Source: Marinomonas rhizomae (GTDB taxonomy: Bacteria; Pseudomonadota; Gammaproteobacteria; Pseudomonadales; Marinomonadaceae). Taken from it: a DNA stretch of 64,000 nucleotides. Position 1 is the stretch's first letter. Every line of letters begins with the position of its first letter. Below, piece by piece: positions 51,603 through 59,862 of the stretch. The DNA lies in assembly GCF_003315485.1 (NCBI RefSeq), contig NZ_QNSE01000009.1:1-64000 (forward strand). Reading direction: 5' to 3'. The notes beneath the pieces were generated by a model. The model worked only from the letters and a program-made list of their open reading frames with translations. It was not told the origin of the DNA and ran no database searches. The position numbers and the translations under genes are program-made.

Positions 51603-53209
51603 TAGACGTTAAGTTGCTTTCTCTTCGAGCTGTAAAAGGATTGTGGCCAGCGCTATTGGGCGTTGGCTTTTTCTTGATAATGGGAGCTGCCAGCTTGGCG
51701 GCTCTTTTGCGTTATAGTGAATTACATTCTTGGCTTGGCTACATGCAGCAACCTTACCTTTGGCGGGTTGTGCGCTTCTCCCTATGGCAAGCGTTACTAA
51801 GTAGTGGTATTAGTTTGCTTATTGCTATCCCTGTTGCGTCTTGCCTTATACATCGTCAATTTTATGGGCGCGCGGCTTTGCTGCAACTGTTTTCCGTCTC
51901 CATGGTGGTGCCAACCATTGTGGCGATTTTAGGTTTGGTGGTTGTTTATGGCCGAACTGGATGGTTGAACCAGTTGTTTGGGGTGCAAATCCCCTTGTAT
52001 GGCTTGGTGGGGATTTTATTAGCCCACGTGTTTTTTAATATGCCATTGGCGGTACGTCTTTTGTTGCAAGGGTATGATTTAATTCCTTCGGGGCAGTGGC
52101 GTCAGGCTTCGCAGCTTGGATTCTCTCGTTGGACGGCTTTCCGCTGGATTGAATGGCATTATATGAAAAAGGTTCTGCCTGGAGCCTTTGTGCTGATTTT
52201 TATGTTGTGTTTTTCAAGCTTTGCTGTGGTATTGAGTTTAGGTGGCGGGCCAAAGTTTAGCACCTTAGAGGTTGCTATTTACCAAGCGCTTAGATTCGAT
52301 TTTGACCTCGATAAGGCCAGTTTTTTGGCCCTGCTTCAGGTATCGATATGTACTTTATTTGCTGTTATTGTGTACCGCGTAGCACCTGCCAATCGACAAG
52401 ATGTTAGTCTGTTGGCGGTAAATAGTTATGTTATCAGGGATTCTTTTTGGGCTAAGTCGGCAGATTGTTTAGCCTTGTTCTGTGCGTTTGTATTGGTCAT
52501 TCCGCCTTTTTTAGCCATTTTTGATCCGATCTTTTCGCCTGTTTTTTTAAAGACATTACAGTCTGCTGCTCTATGGAATGCCGTGCTGATTTCACTGCAA
52601 ATCGCGCTTCCGGCAGCGTTAGTGAGTTTGTTGCTTGGTGTTAGTTTTGGTGTGTTGGCGCGCTTTTGTATGGCGCGTCCGTATTTGGCGCTTTTACCAA
52701 ATAAAATAGAGCACCTGGGGAATATGATTTTAATGGTGCCGGGTTTAGTCATCGCTACCGGTTTGTTTCTTTCTTTACGTGACCTAGGCTGGGGACTGCA
52801 GTCAAGCTATTGGATTGTGGTGTGGGTTAATGCGGTAATGGCTCTGCCTTTTGTACTGCGAGCTTTGATGCCGGTAATGTATCAACAGGAGCAGCGTTTT
52901 CGACATGTATATCTGAGTTTGGGAATTCAGTCTTGGTCTCGATGGTGTCTGGAGTGGTCGATGATTCGAACCAGTGTAGCCCAAGCGTTGGGTTATGCAC
53001 TTTTACTCTCTTTGGGTGACATGGGGGTGATTGCGTTATTTGGTAGTCAGGGTTTGGTGTCTTTGCCCTTGTATTTATTTCAATTGATCGGTTCTTATCA
53101 ACTTGAAGAAGGTGCTTGTGTTGCTGTGGTATTAATTTCTCTGTGTTTGATTTTGTTTTATTGTTCGTCTCGCTTTATTGGTGGAGTAACCGCACGTGTT
53201 AAACATTAA
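51578..53209 (+). CDS. thiP: Thiamine ABC transporter, permease protein
   Basis: This fused-type permease has 543 residues and about twelve transmembrane helices in two similar halves. Each half carries an EAA-type coupling loop, for example GYDLIPSGQWRQASQLGFS and QEQRFRHVYLSLGIQSWSR. The GTG at 51578 overlaps the thiB reading frame by 25 bases. A TTG further in (about 51614) is an alternative start. It transports thiamine delivered by ThiB, using ThiQ as the energy source. Confidence 0.93.
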   Translation: MVKCYNSIIDVKLLSLRAVKGLWPALLGVGFFLIMGAASLAALLRYSELHSWLGYMQQPYLWRVVRFSLWQALLSSGISLLIAIPVASCLIHRQFYGRAALLQLFSVSMVVPTIVAILGLVVVYGRTGWLNQLFGVQIPLYGLVGILLAHVFFNMPLAVRLLLQGYDLIPSGQWRQASQLGFSRWTAFRWIEWHYMKKVLPGAFVLIFMLCFSSFAVVLSLGGGPKFSTLEVAIYQALRFDFDLDKASFLALLQVSICTLFAVIVYRVAPANRQDVSLLAVNSYVIRDSFWAKSADCLALFCAFVLVIPPFLAIFDPIFSPVFLKTLQSAALWNAVLISLQIALPAALVSLLLGVSFGVLARFCMARPYLALLPNKIEHLGNMILMVPGLVIATGLFLSLRDLGWGLQSSYWIVVWVNAVMALPFVLRALMPVMYQQEQRFRHVYLSLGIQSWSRWCLEWSMIRTSVAQALGYALLLSLGDMGVIALFGSQGLVSLPLYLFQLIGSYQLEEGACVAVVLISLCLILFYCSSRFIGGVTARVKH

Positions 53210-53894
53210 CCTTCAATATGATTGGGAAGGTTTTCATGCCGATTATTGTGTGGATATTTTTCCTGGCGTTACTACTTTACTTGGCGGTAGTGGTGAAGGG
53301 AAAAGTACGCTGTTGCATTTGTTAGGGGGATTTTTAGACGGGCGAGGAGAGCTTTTCTTTAATGAGGAATCATTGCTTTCTTTACCGGCTTACGAAAGAC
53401 CAATATCAACCTTGTTTCAAAGTGATAACTTATTCCCGCAATTAACTGTTTGGCAAAATATCGCTATTGGTTTGTCTCCCTCTTTATCATTAAATAACGA
53501 ACAAAGAGCAAGAATACAATGGGCGCTTGAAAAGACGCAATTGGCTGATAAGGCTGAACGCTTTCCGCAAGCTTTGTCTGGTGGTCAAGCTCAACGTGTC
53601 GCCATCGCCCGGGCGATGGTGCGGAAAAAGCCTATCCTATTACTTGATGAACCTTTTAGTGCCTTGGACCCTTCATTACGAGAAGAAATGCTCTACCTGG
53701 TGAATGAAGTAACGCTAGAGTTGGGGTTAACCACTTTGTTGGTATCACATTTACCGCAAGAGGCGAGCTTGGTTGGTGGGCGTGTAATCTTGATTGAGCA
53801 AGGTTGCATAACTGCTCATGAGCCAGTATCTGTGTTATCTCAAAGTAAGGTGCACCCGCTTTTTTCTCGTTATCTTGGCTTGTCTAGTGTTTGA
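53196..53894 (+). CDS. thiQ: Thiamine ABC transporter, ATP-binding protein
   Basis: This ABC ATPase of 232 residues has Walker A (GGSGEGKST, about residue 32), the signature ALSGGQAQRVAIARA (about 130) and Walker B (LLLDEPFSALDPS). The GTG start at 53196 overlaps the thiP stop by 14 bases and has a GTGGAG ribosome binding site upstream. It completes the riboswitch-controlled thiBPQ importer. Confidence 0.95.
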   Translation: MLNINLQYDWEGFHADYCVDIFPGVTTLLGGSGEGKSTLLHLLGGFLDGRGELFFNEESLLSLPAYERPISTLFQSDNLFPQLTVWQNIAIGLSPSLSLNNEQRARIQWALEKTQLADKAERFPQALSGGQAQRVAIARAMVRKKPILLLDEPFSALDPSLREEMLYLVNEVTLELGLTTLLVSHLPQEASLVGGRVILIEQGCITAHEPVSVLSQSKVHPLFSRYLGLSSV

Positions 53895-53973
53895 GGAGGG
53901 GGAGTTGCTCGACAATCCCACTTTATTGAGTTAAATCTTCTTTCTGTTTGTATTCATATAAAAGAGCGACTAA

Positions 53974-54840
53974 GTGTTAGATGATAACGAGTTATTAAAG
54001 AAAGGTATTGTAATGACAATCGCTTATGCGTTTGTTATGTCACTTACGGCGTTGGCGGCTAAACAGGCTCAAACCATGATAGCCGTATCAACTCTAGTTT
54101 TTTGGCAGAGTGTATTTTGTGCTTTAGTGCTCTTACCACAAATGCGTGGTCGTTGGAAAAAGCGGCCTTTATCTGTCTGGAAGATTCATTTTTTACGTAG
54201 CTTTGGTGGCTTTATTGGTTTTCTTTTTTATTACTGGTCGCTGAATCATATCCCCCTTGTCGAGGCTTCTTTGCTTCGTACTTGTGCTCCCTTGTGTGTT
54301 CCGTTTGTGGTGTTAATACTGCATAAAATTAGAATTCCAAAGGCCCGTTGGTTACCGCTTATAATCGGTTTTGTTGGTGTGGCATTTGTTATTCAGCCTA
54401 CGCCGGAGCACTTAAATCCTTGGCATATTATTGGGTTTATTTCTGCGATAGGCTTGGCTTTGTCTATGGTGACAACACGGATGCTATCTCATCAAGTGTC
54501 TGGGCAAGAAACCTTGTTTGTGTATTTTTTAGTGTCGACAATTTTGTCCGTACCTTTGATGTTGGTTCAGGGAGACTCCTTCCTTTTACCTGTTGCTGTA
54601 TGGCTGCCAGTAGCGGTTGTTACTATCACTCTATATGTTGGTATGTACCTTTATAATTTAGCTTATACCTACGCACCAGCAAGTATTGTTTCCCCCGTTA
54701 GTTATATTGGAGTGGTGTTTAGTGGTTTTTGGGGGTGGGTGGTTTGGGGTCATGTGCCGGATATTTTCGCCATCCTTGGAATGCTGTTTATATTTTCAAG
54801 CATTCTTATTAGTACCCGAATGGCGCGACATAGAGGTTAG
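53974..54840 (+). CDS. EamA/DMT-family transporter
   Basis: This inner-membrane carrier of 288 residues has ten predicted helices in two EamA repeats. The first repeat contains HFLRSFGGFIGFLFYYWSLNHIPLVEASLL; the second ends WGHVPDIFAILGMLFIFSSILIS. The start is GTG at 53974; an ATG at 54013 with AAAGG upstream is an alternative that loses 13 residues. The substrate is unknown. It converges on another EamA gene, overlapping it by four bases. Confidence 0.88.
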   Translation: MLDDNELLKKGIVMTIAYAFVMSLTALAAKQAQTMIAVSTLVFWQSVFCALVLLPQMRGRWKKRPLSVWKIHFLRSFGGFIGFLFYYWSLNHIPLVEASLLRTCAPLCVPFVVLILHKIRIPKARWLPLIIGFVGVAFVIQPTPEHLNPWHIIGFISAIGLALSMVTTRMLSHQVSGQETLFVYFLVSTILSVPLMLVQGDSFLLPVAVWLPVAVVTITLYVGMYLYNLAYTYAPASIVSPVSYIGVVFSGFWGWVVWGHVPDIFAILGMLFIFSSILISTRMARHRG

Positions 54841-55730
54841 GTTGTTGATGGACGTTTTTTGTTTAATACCGTAGCGATAAATATTCCTGAAAAAATCAGT
54901 GTAATACCTGCATAGTGGAAGTTAAGTAAATGCTCGCCTAGAAATATCACGGATAAGCCAATGCTGAATACTGGTAAAAGGTGTATGAAGTGTCCTGCTG
55001 TTGCTGCACCAAGTTTTTGTACACCAGTATTCCAGCATAAAAATGCGCCAATTGAAGCAAATAGCCCCATATAGACAATGGCTCCCCAATTGCTTGCTGT
55101 AAAGTGAGTTATCTGGTTGTGTCCAAATAGTAAGAATAGGGGCGTTTGAAACAAGGTGCCGATAATGGCTGTGCAGGCAAAGAAACCAATCAAAGACATT
55201 TCTTTAGGCCGTTTTACAATAAGTACTGAATAAATGGCCCAGCTAATAGCGGCGGTAATTATCCATAAGTCACCCTGTGAAAAACTGAGGTGTAAAAAAG
55301 TGTCTAAGCTGCCGCGACTAACAATCGTAATGGCGCCTAGGGTGGAAACTAGTATACCAGTATTTTGTAACCAAGATGTTTTGTTGCCCAGTAAGAGGCG
55401 AGCGGTAATGAGTATCATGACAGGCATAATAGAATTCAGTAATACAGCGTTGGTAACGGTCGTTGTGTTCAGCCCTATGTAAAGGAAAAGGTTATAATTG
55501 CAAATGCCAAGCCAGCCAAAGAGAACTAGCAAAGGCCAGTTTTTTACGATGATTTTTCGTTCGCGCCAAAGTTTCTTATAAGCAAAAGGTAAGATTATTA
55601 GGCAAGCAAGACACCAGCGTAAAAAAGAGACTGAGAAAGGGTCTATCCCATCAGAAACCAATATTCGTCCTAGAATGTAGTTGCCTGACCAGAAGAGAAT
55701 AGGCAGTAATAGATAGATAAAAGCTGGCAT
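54837..55730 (-). CDS. EamA/DMT-family transporter
   Basis: This ten-helix inner-membrane carrier of 297 residues has two EamA domains (LPILFWSGNYILGRILVSDGIDPFSVSFLRW at the start; AISWAIYSVLIVKRPKEMS opening the second). It lies 15 bp downstream of another EamA gene on the same strand and is probably co-transcribed with it. Such pairs might act together, but most DMT carriers work alone or as homodimers. The substrate is unknown. Confidence 0.88.
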   Translation of the reverse strand: MPAFIYLLLPILFWSGNYILGRILVSDGIDPFSVSFLRWCLACLIILPFAYKKLWRERKIIVKNWPLLVLFGWLGICNYNLFLYIGLNTTTVTNAVLLNSIMPVMILITARLLLGNKTSWLQNTGILVSTLGAITIVSRGSLDTFLHLSFSQGDLWIITAAISWAIYSVLIVKRPKEMSLIGFFACTAIIGTLFQTPLFLLFGHNQITHFTASNWGAIVYMGLFASIGAFLCWNTGVQKLGAATAGHFIHLLPVFSIGLSVIFLGEHLLNFHYAGITLIFSGIFIATVLNKKRPSTT

Positions 55731-55745
55731 TTTTGTGTCCTGTTT

Positions 55746-56648
55746 TTATTTGGGGTGTTTGTTTCTTTTTGATGCGTTTTGAATAAATAATCCAGCGAGA
55801 ATACAGGCTAAACCGATGAGGGTTGAGCGTAAAATAGGTTCTCCCGCAAATTGTGAAAGCCAAATAATGGATAGCAAAGGGGATAAAAATATTAAGTTCG
55901 CGACTTGGCTGGCGTTAGTTGTTAGTTTTAATGCTTTATTCCACAGAACAAAGCTCAGGCCCATTTCAAATAAGCCAATGTAAATTGCGCCCCATAGTCC
56001 TTTATTGTCCCAGTTGCTTAATTCGCCTGTTATGCCTGCAAATATCGTGATTAAAGGTAGTGCAAAGGCGAAGTTTAATGTGATGCCAATCAGCCCTGGA
56101 CGCTTGTCTTTTGTATTTAGTAGCCAATAAAACGCCCAAATGATAGTGCTTAAAAGAGCAAAAGCAACGCCTGTGAGGTTTGAAAACTCTAGCGATGCTA
56201 TTTGGCCGCGAGTTGAAATATAAAGTACACCGAAATAACACGCAGTAGCGGCGATATAGTCTGCCGTTTTTAGGCGTTGTTTTAGCATTGGTACCGCCAT
56301 GAAGCTAAGCATAATAGCCCAAGTGTAGTTGATGGCTTGGGCCTCTTGTGCTGGAAGCATATCGTAAGCTTGCAGTAATATTAGGTAATAAATAAATGGG
56401 TTTATTGCGCCGAAAAACAAAGATGACTTCCATGATTGCTTGGCAATGCTTATGAGTTGTTTTGCTTCTCCCTTTGCGATAATTACTGTCGTTAAGAATA
56501 TCAAGGAGACAATATTCGCAACCAGTAGTAGCTGTGTTGGTGAGAGATGCCTGAGCGATATGGAAAATGCGGTAGCAACCGTTGACCAAAGTATGACGGC
56601 CCCGAGCCCGAATAGCATAGCTTGAGTATTGTTTGATAGTTTACTCAT
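55746..56648 (-). CDS. EamA/DMT-family transporter
   Basis: This ten-helix inner-membrane carrier of 300 residues is similar in design to its downstream neighbour but clearly divergent in sequence. The first repeat starts AMLFGLGAVILWSTVATAFSISLRHLSPTQLLL. The second includes STIIWAFYWLLNTKDKRPGLIG. It sits between a MipA-like outer-membrane protein gene and a second EamA gene, all on the same strand. The substrate is unknown. Confidence 0.88.
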   Translation of the reverse strand: MSKLSNNTQAMLFGLGAVILWSTVATAFSISLRHLSPTQLLLVANIVSLIFLTTVIIAKGEAKQLISIAKQSWKSSLFFGAINPFIYYLILLQAYDMLPAQEAQAINYTWAIMLSFMAVPMLKQRLKTADYIAATACYFGVLYISTRGQIASLEFSNLTGVAFALLSTIIWAFYWLLNTKDKRPGLIGITLNFAFALPLITIFAGITGELSNWDNKGLWGAIYIGLFEMGLSFVLWNKALKLTTNASQVANLIFLSPLLSIIWLSQFAGEPILRSTLIGLACILAGLFIQNASKRNKHPK

Positions 56649-56699
56649 GAATTGATTCCGAAGGCGCTAAGTACGCTGTTTTGCTTGTGATCGGTTTAA

Positions 56700-57425
56700 T
56701 TAAAAAGAATAGTTAATGCCAGTTAATAAGGAGGTGATTGTGTTATCCGTTACAATTGGACTTTTTAAAATTTGATCATCATATTTTGTGTAGCTAACTC
56801 CAATAACAAAAGTAATGTTGCGAGACAGAGGGTAAATTCCCCTAATACCATACTGCATTTTGTAAATGGGGCCAGTCTCGTAGGCGGAAATGGATCCACC
56901 TGTCTTTGCTGATTCTGCTTTGCTTACGCCAAATAAGTGGTTGCTCATTTTGCTGTTCATATATTGATAGGAGATAGATGGAATTACTTTCCAGGCACCG
57001 GCAGGAATGGGGTAGCCAGCAGAGACTTTGATGTAGTATCCGTCGTGTTTTCCGCTGATGTCCTGTGCTAATTTTGCCGATACAGGGCCTAACCTGTAAT
57101 TTGCAAATGCCATAATACTGTCATCTCTATCGTTTAGTAGACGAATGCTCGTGTCGTCAGAGTCGTCTGGATCAAATTTGATACTTTCATAAGATAAGCC
57201 AACGGCAATGTTTTGCAGAGAGTGTTTTGGAAAGAAACGGTAGCCAATTTCTGGAAAACGTAGATAGGCATGTTCGCCTGCATAAGCAATATTTGGGAGT
57301 AAAGCGGAGTTTGAATCCGTATCTTTATAAATAGACTCTGAAATAGCGCCAATGACACCTAAGCGAGCTTCGGCTTGAGTAGTCAGTGGAATAAAAAGAA
57401 AAAATGTCAGCAATAGTGTTTTCAT
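56700..57425 (-). CDS. MipA/OmpV-family outer-membrane protein
   Basis: This secreted beta-barrel protein has 241 residues. A signal peptide (MKTLLLTFFLFIPLTTQAEA) is cleaved near residue 19. The barrel shows alternating aromatic strands and ends in the classic outer-membrane C-terminus NYSF. The segments LLPNIAYAGEHAYLRFPEIGYRFFP match MipA/OmpV proteins, which are linked to murein enzymes or to responses to cationic compounds. It is 51 bp upstream of two EamA genes and may share their transcript. Confidence 0.82.
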   Translation of the reverse strand: MKTLLLTFFLFIPLTTQAEARLGVIGAISESIYKDTDSNSALLPNIAYAGEHAYLRFPEIGYRFFPKHSLQNIAVGLSYESIKFDPDDSDDTSIRLLNDRDDSIMAFANYRLGPVSAKLAQDISGKHDGYYIKVSAGYPIPAGAWKVIPSISYQYMNSKMSNHLFGVSKAESAKTGGSISAYETGPIYKMQYGIRGIYPLSRNITFVIGVSYTKYDDQILKSPIVTDNTITSLLTGINYSF

Positions 57426-57598
57426 GATGTCCGTATCTTTGTGTTTAATAAATTTTGCCAGAGCTAGCTAGTTGATCATTGATTCTATGTACTTCCAAGA
57501 AAGCTGTAAAATGGTTTATCAAATAGGTGGCTTTTGTTTGCGTTTTCCCTTTTCAAGCAACTTAGATTGGTGGTTTTTTCATTGCTTTGCGTATTTCG

Positions 57599-57628
57599 TT
57601 TACTTATTGTCCACTAGTGCTATATAAT
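57599..57628 (+). promoter_or_regulatory. Putative promoter of the rpsF operon
   Basis: A perfect TATAAT (57623-57628) follows TTTACT (57599-57604) at 18 bp, giving a start near 57635 and an 80-nt leader. It is the only strong candidate upstream of rpsF. Confidence 0.6.
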
Positions 57629-57634
57629 GCGCGT

Positions 57635-57707
57635 CCCTGTAAATCAATACTCCTTGTCTCACAGCTTTTTAACAGGGGAAGCGTGGAGACTAAGAACCCA
57701 TAAGGAG
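57635..57707 (+). promoter_or_regulatory. Structured rpsF leader, possible S6:S18 control element
   Basis: CTCCTT (57650-57655) is complementary to the rpsF ribosome binding site AAGGAG (57702-57707). Between them GTCTC (57656-57660) pairs with GAGAC (57686-57690), extended by GCTT/AAGC (57664-57667, 57679-57682). The hairpin loop contains ACAGGG, complementary to CCCTGT (57635-57640) at the likely transcript 5' end, so a pseudoknot is possible. The S6:S18 complex is known to bind a motif in its own mRNA in many bacteria. I did not find the conserved CCG of that motif, so the link is inferred. Confidence 0.45.
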
Positions 57708-57714
57708 AGCTTAA

Positions 57715-58119
57715 ATGCGTCATTATGAAATCGTCTTTCTGGTTCACCCAGATCAAAGCGAACAAGTACCAGCAATGGTCGAGCGTTACACTAACCTAAT
57801 CACTGAAGATGGTGGTCAAGTTCACCGTCTAGAAGATTGGGGTCGTCGTCAACTAGCTTACCCAATTAACAAAATTCACAAAGCACACTATGTTCTTATG
57901 AACATTGAGTGTTCTGACAGTGTTTTGTCTGAATTAAACGACACTTTCCGCTACAACGATGCCATCATCCGTAACTTGGTGATTCGTCGTAAAGACGCGG
58001 TAACTGACGTATCTCCTATTAAAGCTTCTGAAGGTCGTGAAGATCGTCGTTCTGCTCCTCAGCGTGAAGAGCGTAACCAAGACAATTCTGAAGAAGCATC
58101 TGAAGAATCTGAAGATTAA
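57715..58119 (+). CDS. rpsF: 30S ribosomal protein S6
   Basis: This ribosomal protein of 134 residues binds the S18 protein and the 16S rRNA platform. The start [25 protein letters not shown] and the core [24 protein letters not shown] are diagnostic. An acidic tail (EEASEESED) resembles the E. coli protein, whose tail receives extra glutamates. AAGGAG is seven bases before the ATG. It is the first gene of the operon, with a structured leader. Confidence 0.97.
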   Translation: MRHYEIVFLVHPDQSEQVPAMVERYTNLITEDGGQVHRLEDWGRRQLAYPINKIHKAHYVLMNIECSDSVLSELNDTFRYNDAIIRNLVIRRKDAVTDVSPIKASEGREDRRSAPQREERNQDNSEEASEESED

Positions 58120-58142
58120 TCTATTTTTATTAGGAGACACTC

Positions 58143-58373
58143 ATGGCTCGTTTTTTCCGTCGTCGTAAGTTCTGCCGTTTTACTGCAGAAGGCGTTAAAG
58201 AGATCGATTACAAAGATCTAGACACACTGAAAGGTTATATCACTGAAACTGGTAAAATCGTACCTAGCCGTATTACTGGCACTAAGGCTCGTTACCAGCG
58301 TCAGCTAGCGACTGCAATCAAACGTGCTCGCTATATTGCTATTCTTCCTTACACTGATAGCCACTTTAATTAA
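58143..58373 (+). CDS. rpsR: 30S ribosomal protein S18
   Basis: This 76-residue protein has the standard length and the conserved start [18 protein letters not shown]. The [33 protein letters not shown] block contacts 16S rRNA. The ribosome binding site TAGGAG lies eight bases before the ATG. It forms a heterodimer with S6, encoded 23 bp upstream. Confidence 0.98.
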   Translation: MARFFRRRKFCRFTAEGVKEIDYKDLDTLKGYITETGKIVPSRITGTKARYQRQLATAIKRARYIAILPYTDSHFN

Positions 58374-58394
58374 TAGGCTGAAAGAAGCGCTTTT

Positions 58395-59255
58395 ATGAGT
58401 GGTTTAGCTAAATGGGTGATGAAGAAACGCTTGAATGCCATTATTGGTGTGATGGTGTTTGGTCTAATTCCTATGATGTTTTGGTTGGCTGCTGCAATCT
58501 TAGGGTTGGTGGTGCTTCGTAAAGGTGTAAAAGAAGGAATACCTGTATTAGCTTGGGGATGTCTACCAGCACTTGTGCTGTGGGTATACCAAGGCGATGC
58601 AACGGCACTCATGGTGTTGGTTGATGTGATGTTGTTGGGCTATTTGCTTAGGTCAACAATGTCATGGAGTTGGGTTCTACTAGTCGGCAGCTTTTTGGCG
58701 GTTATTAGTACGCTGCTTCAACCTCTTCTAATGGCAGATATTTTGAACTTGGCAGTAACCTTAGTTCAAAGTGTTTTGACAAAAGAAGGTGTTGAGGTTC
58801 CTGATAGAAATTTAATTTTTAACCAGGCGGTGATGGCTATATCCATCTTCCAAGTGGTCATTGCTATTATTTCTTTGTTTTTGGCAAGGAAATGGCAAGC
58901 AGGGCTCTATAATCCAGGTGGATTACGTACTGAGTTTCATCAGTTAAGATTACCAATAGTGTTTAGTTTGATATTGGGTGGAATGATTCTAATTGGCGAA
59001 AGCCTGGGTGGTTCATTCAGTATTTTAGCTCAAGCGGCTATACCTGCTTTGGTGTTACCGGGGCTCGCTCTTGTACATGGTATTTTAGCAAAAAAAGAAA
59101 TTGGGGTTGTTGGACTGATCGCATTTTATCTTGTAGGTTTTTTTGTTCTGAACGTATATTTTGCAAATATCCTCGTTGCACTTTGTGTGATTGATAGTTT
59201 TGTAGATATTCGTTCTAGAGTGCAAGGTAAGGCGTCCAACTCAAGTGATAGCTAA
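58395..59255 (+). CDS. Polytopic membrane protein in the ribosomal operon (DUF2232-like)
   Basis: This 286-residue inner-membrane protein has about eight to nine helices and a charged short tail. It lies between rpsR and rplI on the same strand with close spacing, a position occupied in Pseudomonas and relatives by a conserved DUF2232/YybS-like membrane protein. I assign it to that group from position and hydrophobic pattern. Its function is unknown. Co-expression with ribosomal proteins suggests a growth-related role. Confidence 0.75.
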   Translation: MSGLAKWVMKKRLNAIIGVMVFGLIPMMFWLAAAILGLVVLRKGVKEGIPVLAWGCLPALVLWVYQGDATALMVLVDVMLLGYLLRSTMSWSWVLLVGSFLAVISTLLQPLLMADILNLAVTLVQSVLTKEGVEVPDRNLIFNQAVMAISIFQVVIAIISLFLARKWQAGLYNPGGLRTEFHQLRLPIVFSLILGGMILIGESLGGSFSILAQAAIPALVLPGLALVHGILAKKEIGVVGLIAFYLVGFFVLNVYFANILVALCVIDSFVDIRSRVQGKASNSSDS

Positions 59256-59277
59256 TGATTAATTAGAGGTGATCGAG

Positions 59278-59721
59278 ATGGAAGTTATTCTACTCGACAA
59301 AGTAAACAAGCTAGGCGGTATTGGTGACGTTGCAGTTGTTAAACCAGGCTATGCTCGTAACTTTTTGATTCCGAACAAAAAAGCTGTAATGGCTACAAAA
59401 GCTAACTTGGCTAGCTTTGAAGAGCGTCGTGTTGAACTTGAAGCGCAAGCTGCAGAGCGTAAAGCGGCTGCTGAGGCTCGTGCTTTAACACTAGAAGGCA
59501 AAACTTTCACTATTACAGCAAACGCTGGTGATGAAGGTAAGCTTTTTGGTTCAATCGGTACTCGTGACATTGCTGACGCTATTTCTGCGCAAGTAGCTGT
59601 AGAAAAAGCTGAAATCCGTCTTCCAGAAGGCGCGATTCGTCACACAGGTTCTTTCGAAGTAGACGTTCAACTTCATTCTGAAGTTATTGCAACGGTTACT
59701 TTAGAAGTAATCGCTGAGTAA
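59278..59721 (+). CDS. rplI: 50S ribosomal protein L9
   Basis: This 147-residue protein has two globular domains joined by a long helix. The N-terminal domain [32 protein letters not shown] binds 23S rRNA. The ATG at 59278 follows GAGGTGA and fits the family N-terminus; a GTG at 59269 is inferior. It ends the ribosomal operon; a strong terminator follows. Confidence 0.97.
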   Translation: MEVILLDKVNKLGGIGDVAVVKPGYARNFLIPNKKAVMATKANLASFEERRVELEAQAAERKAAAEARALTLEGKTFTITANAGDEGKLFGSIGTRDIADAISAQVAVEKAEIRLPEGAIRHTGSFEVDVQLHSEVIATVTLEVIAE

Positions 59722-59773
59722 TTTGCTACGGCAGATTGCTTAAGAAAGATGTGAATCTTTCTTAAATAAAAAG

Positions 59774-59806
59774 AGGGTATCTTGCTTTGCAAGATGCCCT
59801 TTTTTT
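59774..59806 (+). terminator. Terminator of the rpsF-rplI operon
   Basis: AGGGTATCTTGC (59774-59785) pairs with GCAAGATGCCCT (59789-59800), with one G-U pair and a TTT loop, and is followed by six T. Confidence 0.92.
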
Positions 59807-59862
59807 GTTGGCGTGATAAGCTAATCTATCTATTTTTTTCTGTTCTTGTATGGGTGTTTTGC

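Noticed and set aside
59782..59862. Possible 27-residue N-terminal extension of DnaB.
   Set aside because: It would start within the stem of the rplI terminator and encodes a hydrophobic segment foreign to DnaB. The GTG at 59863 gives the normal N-terminus.
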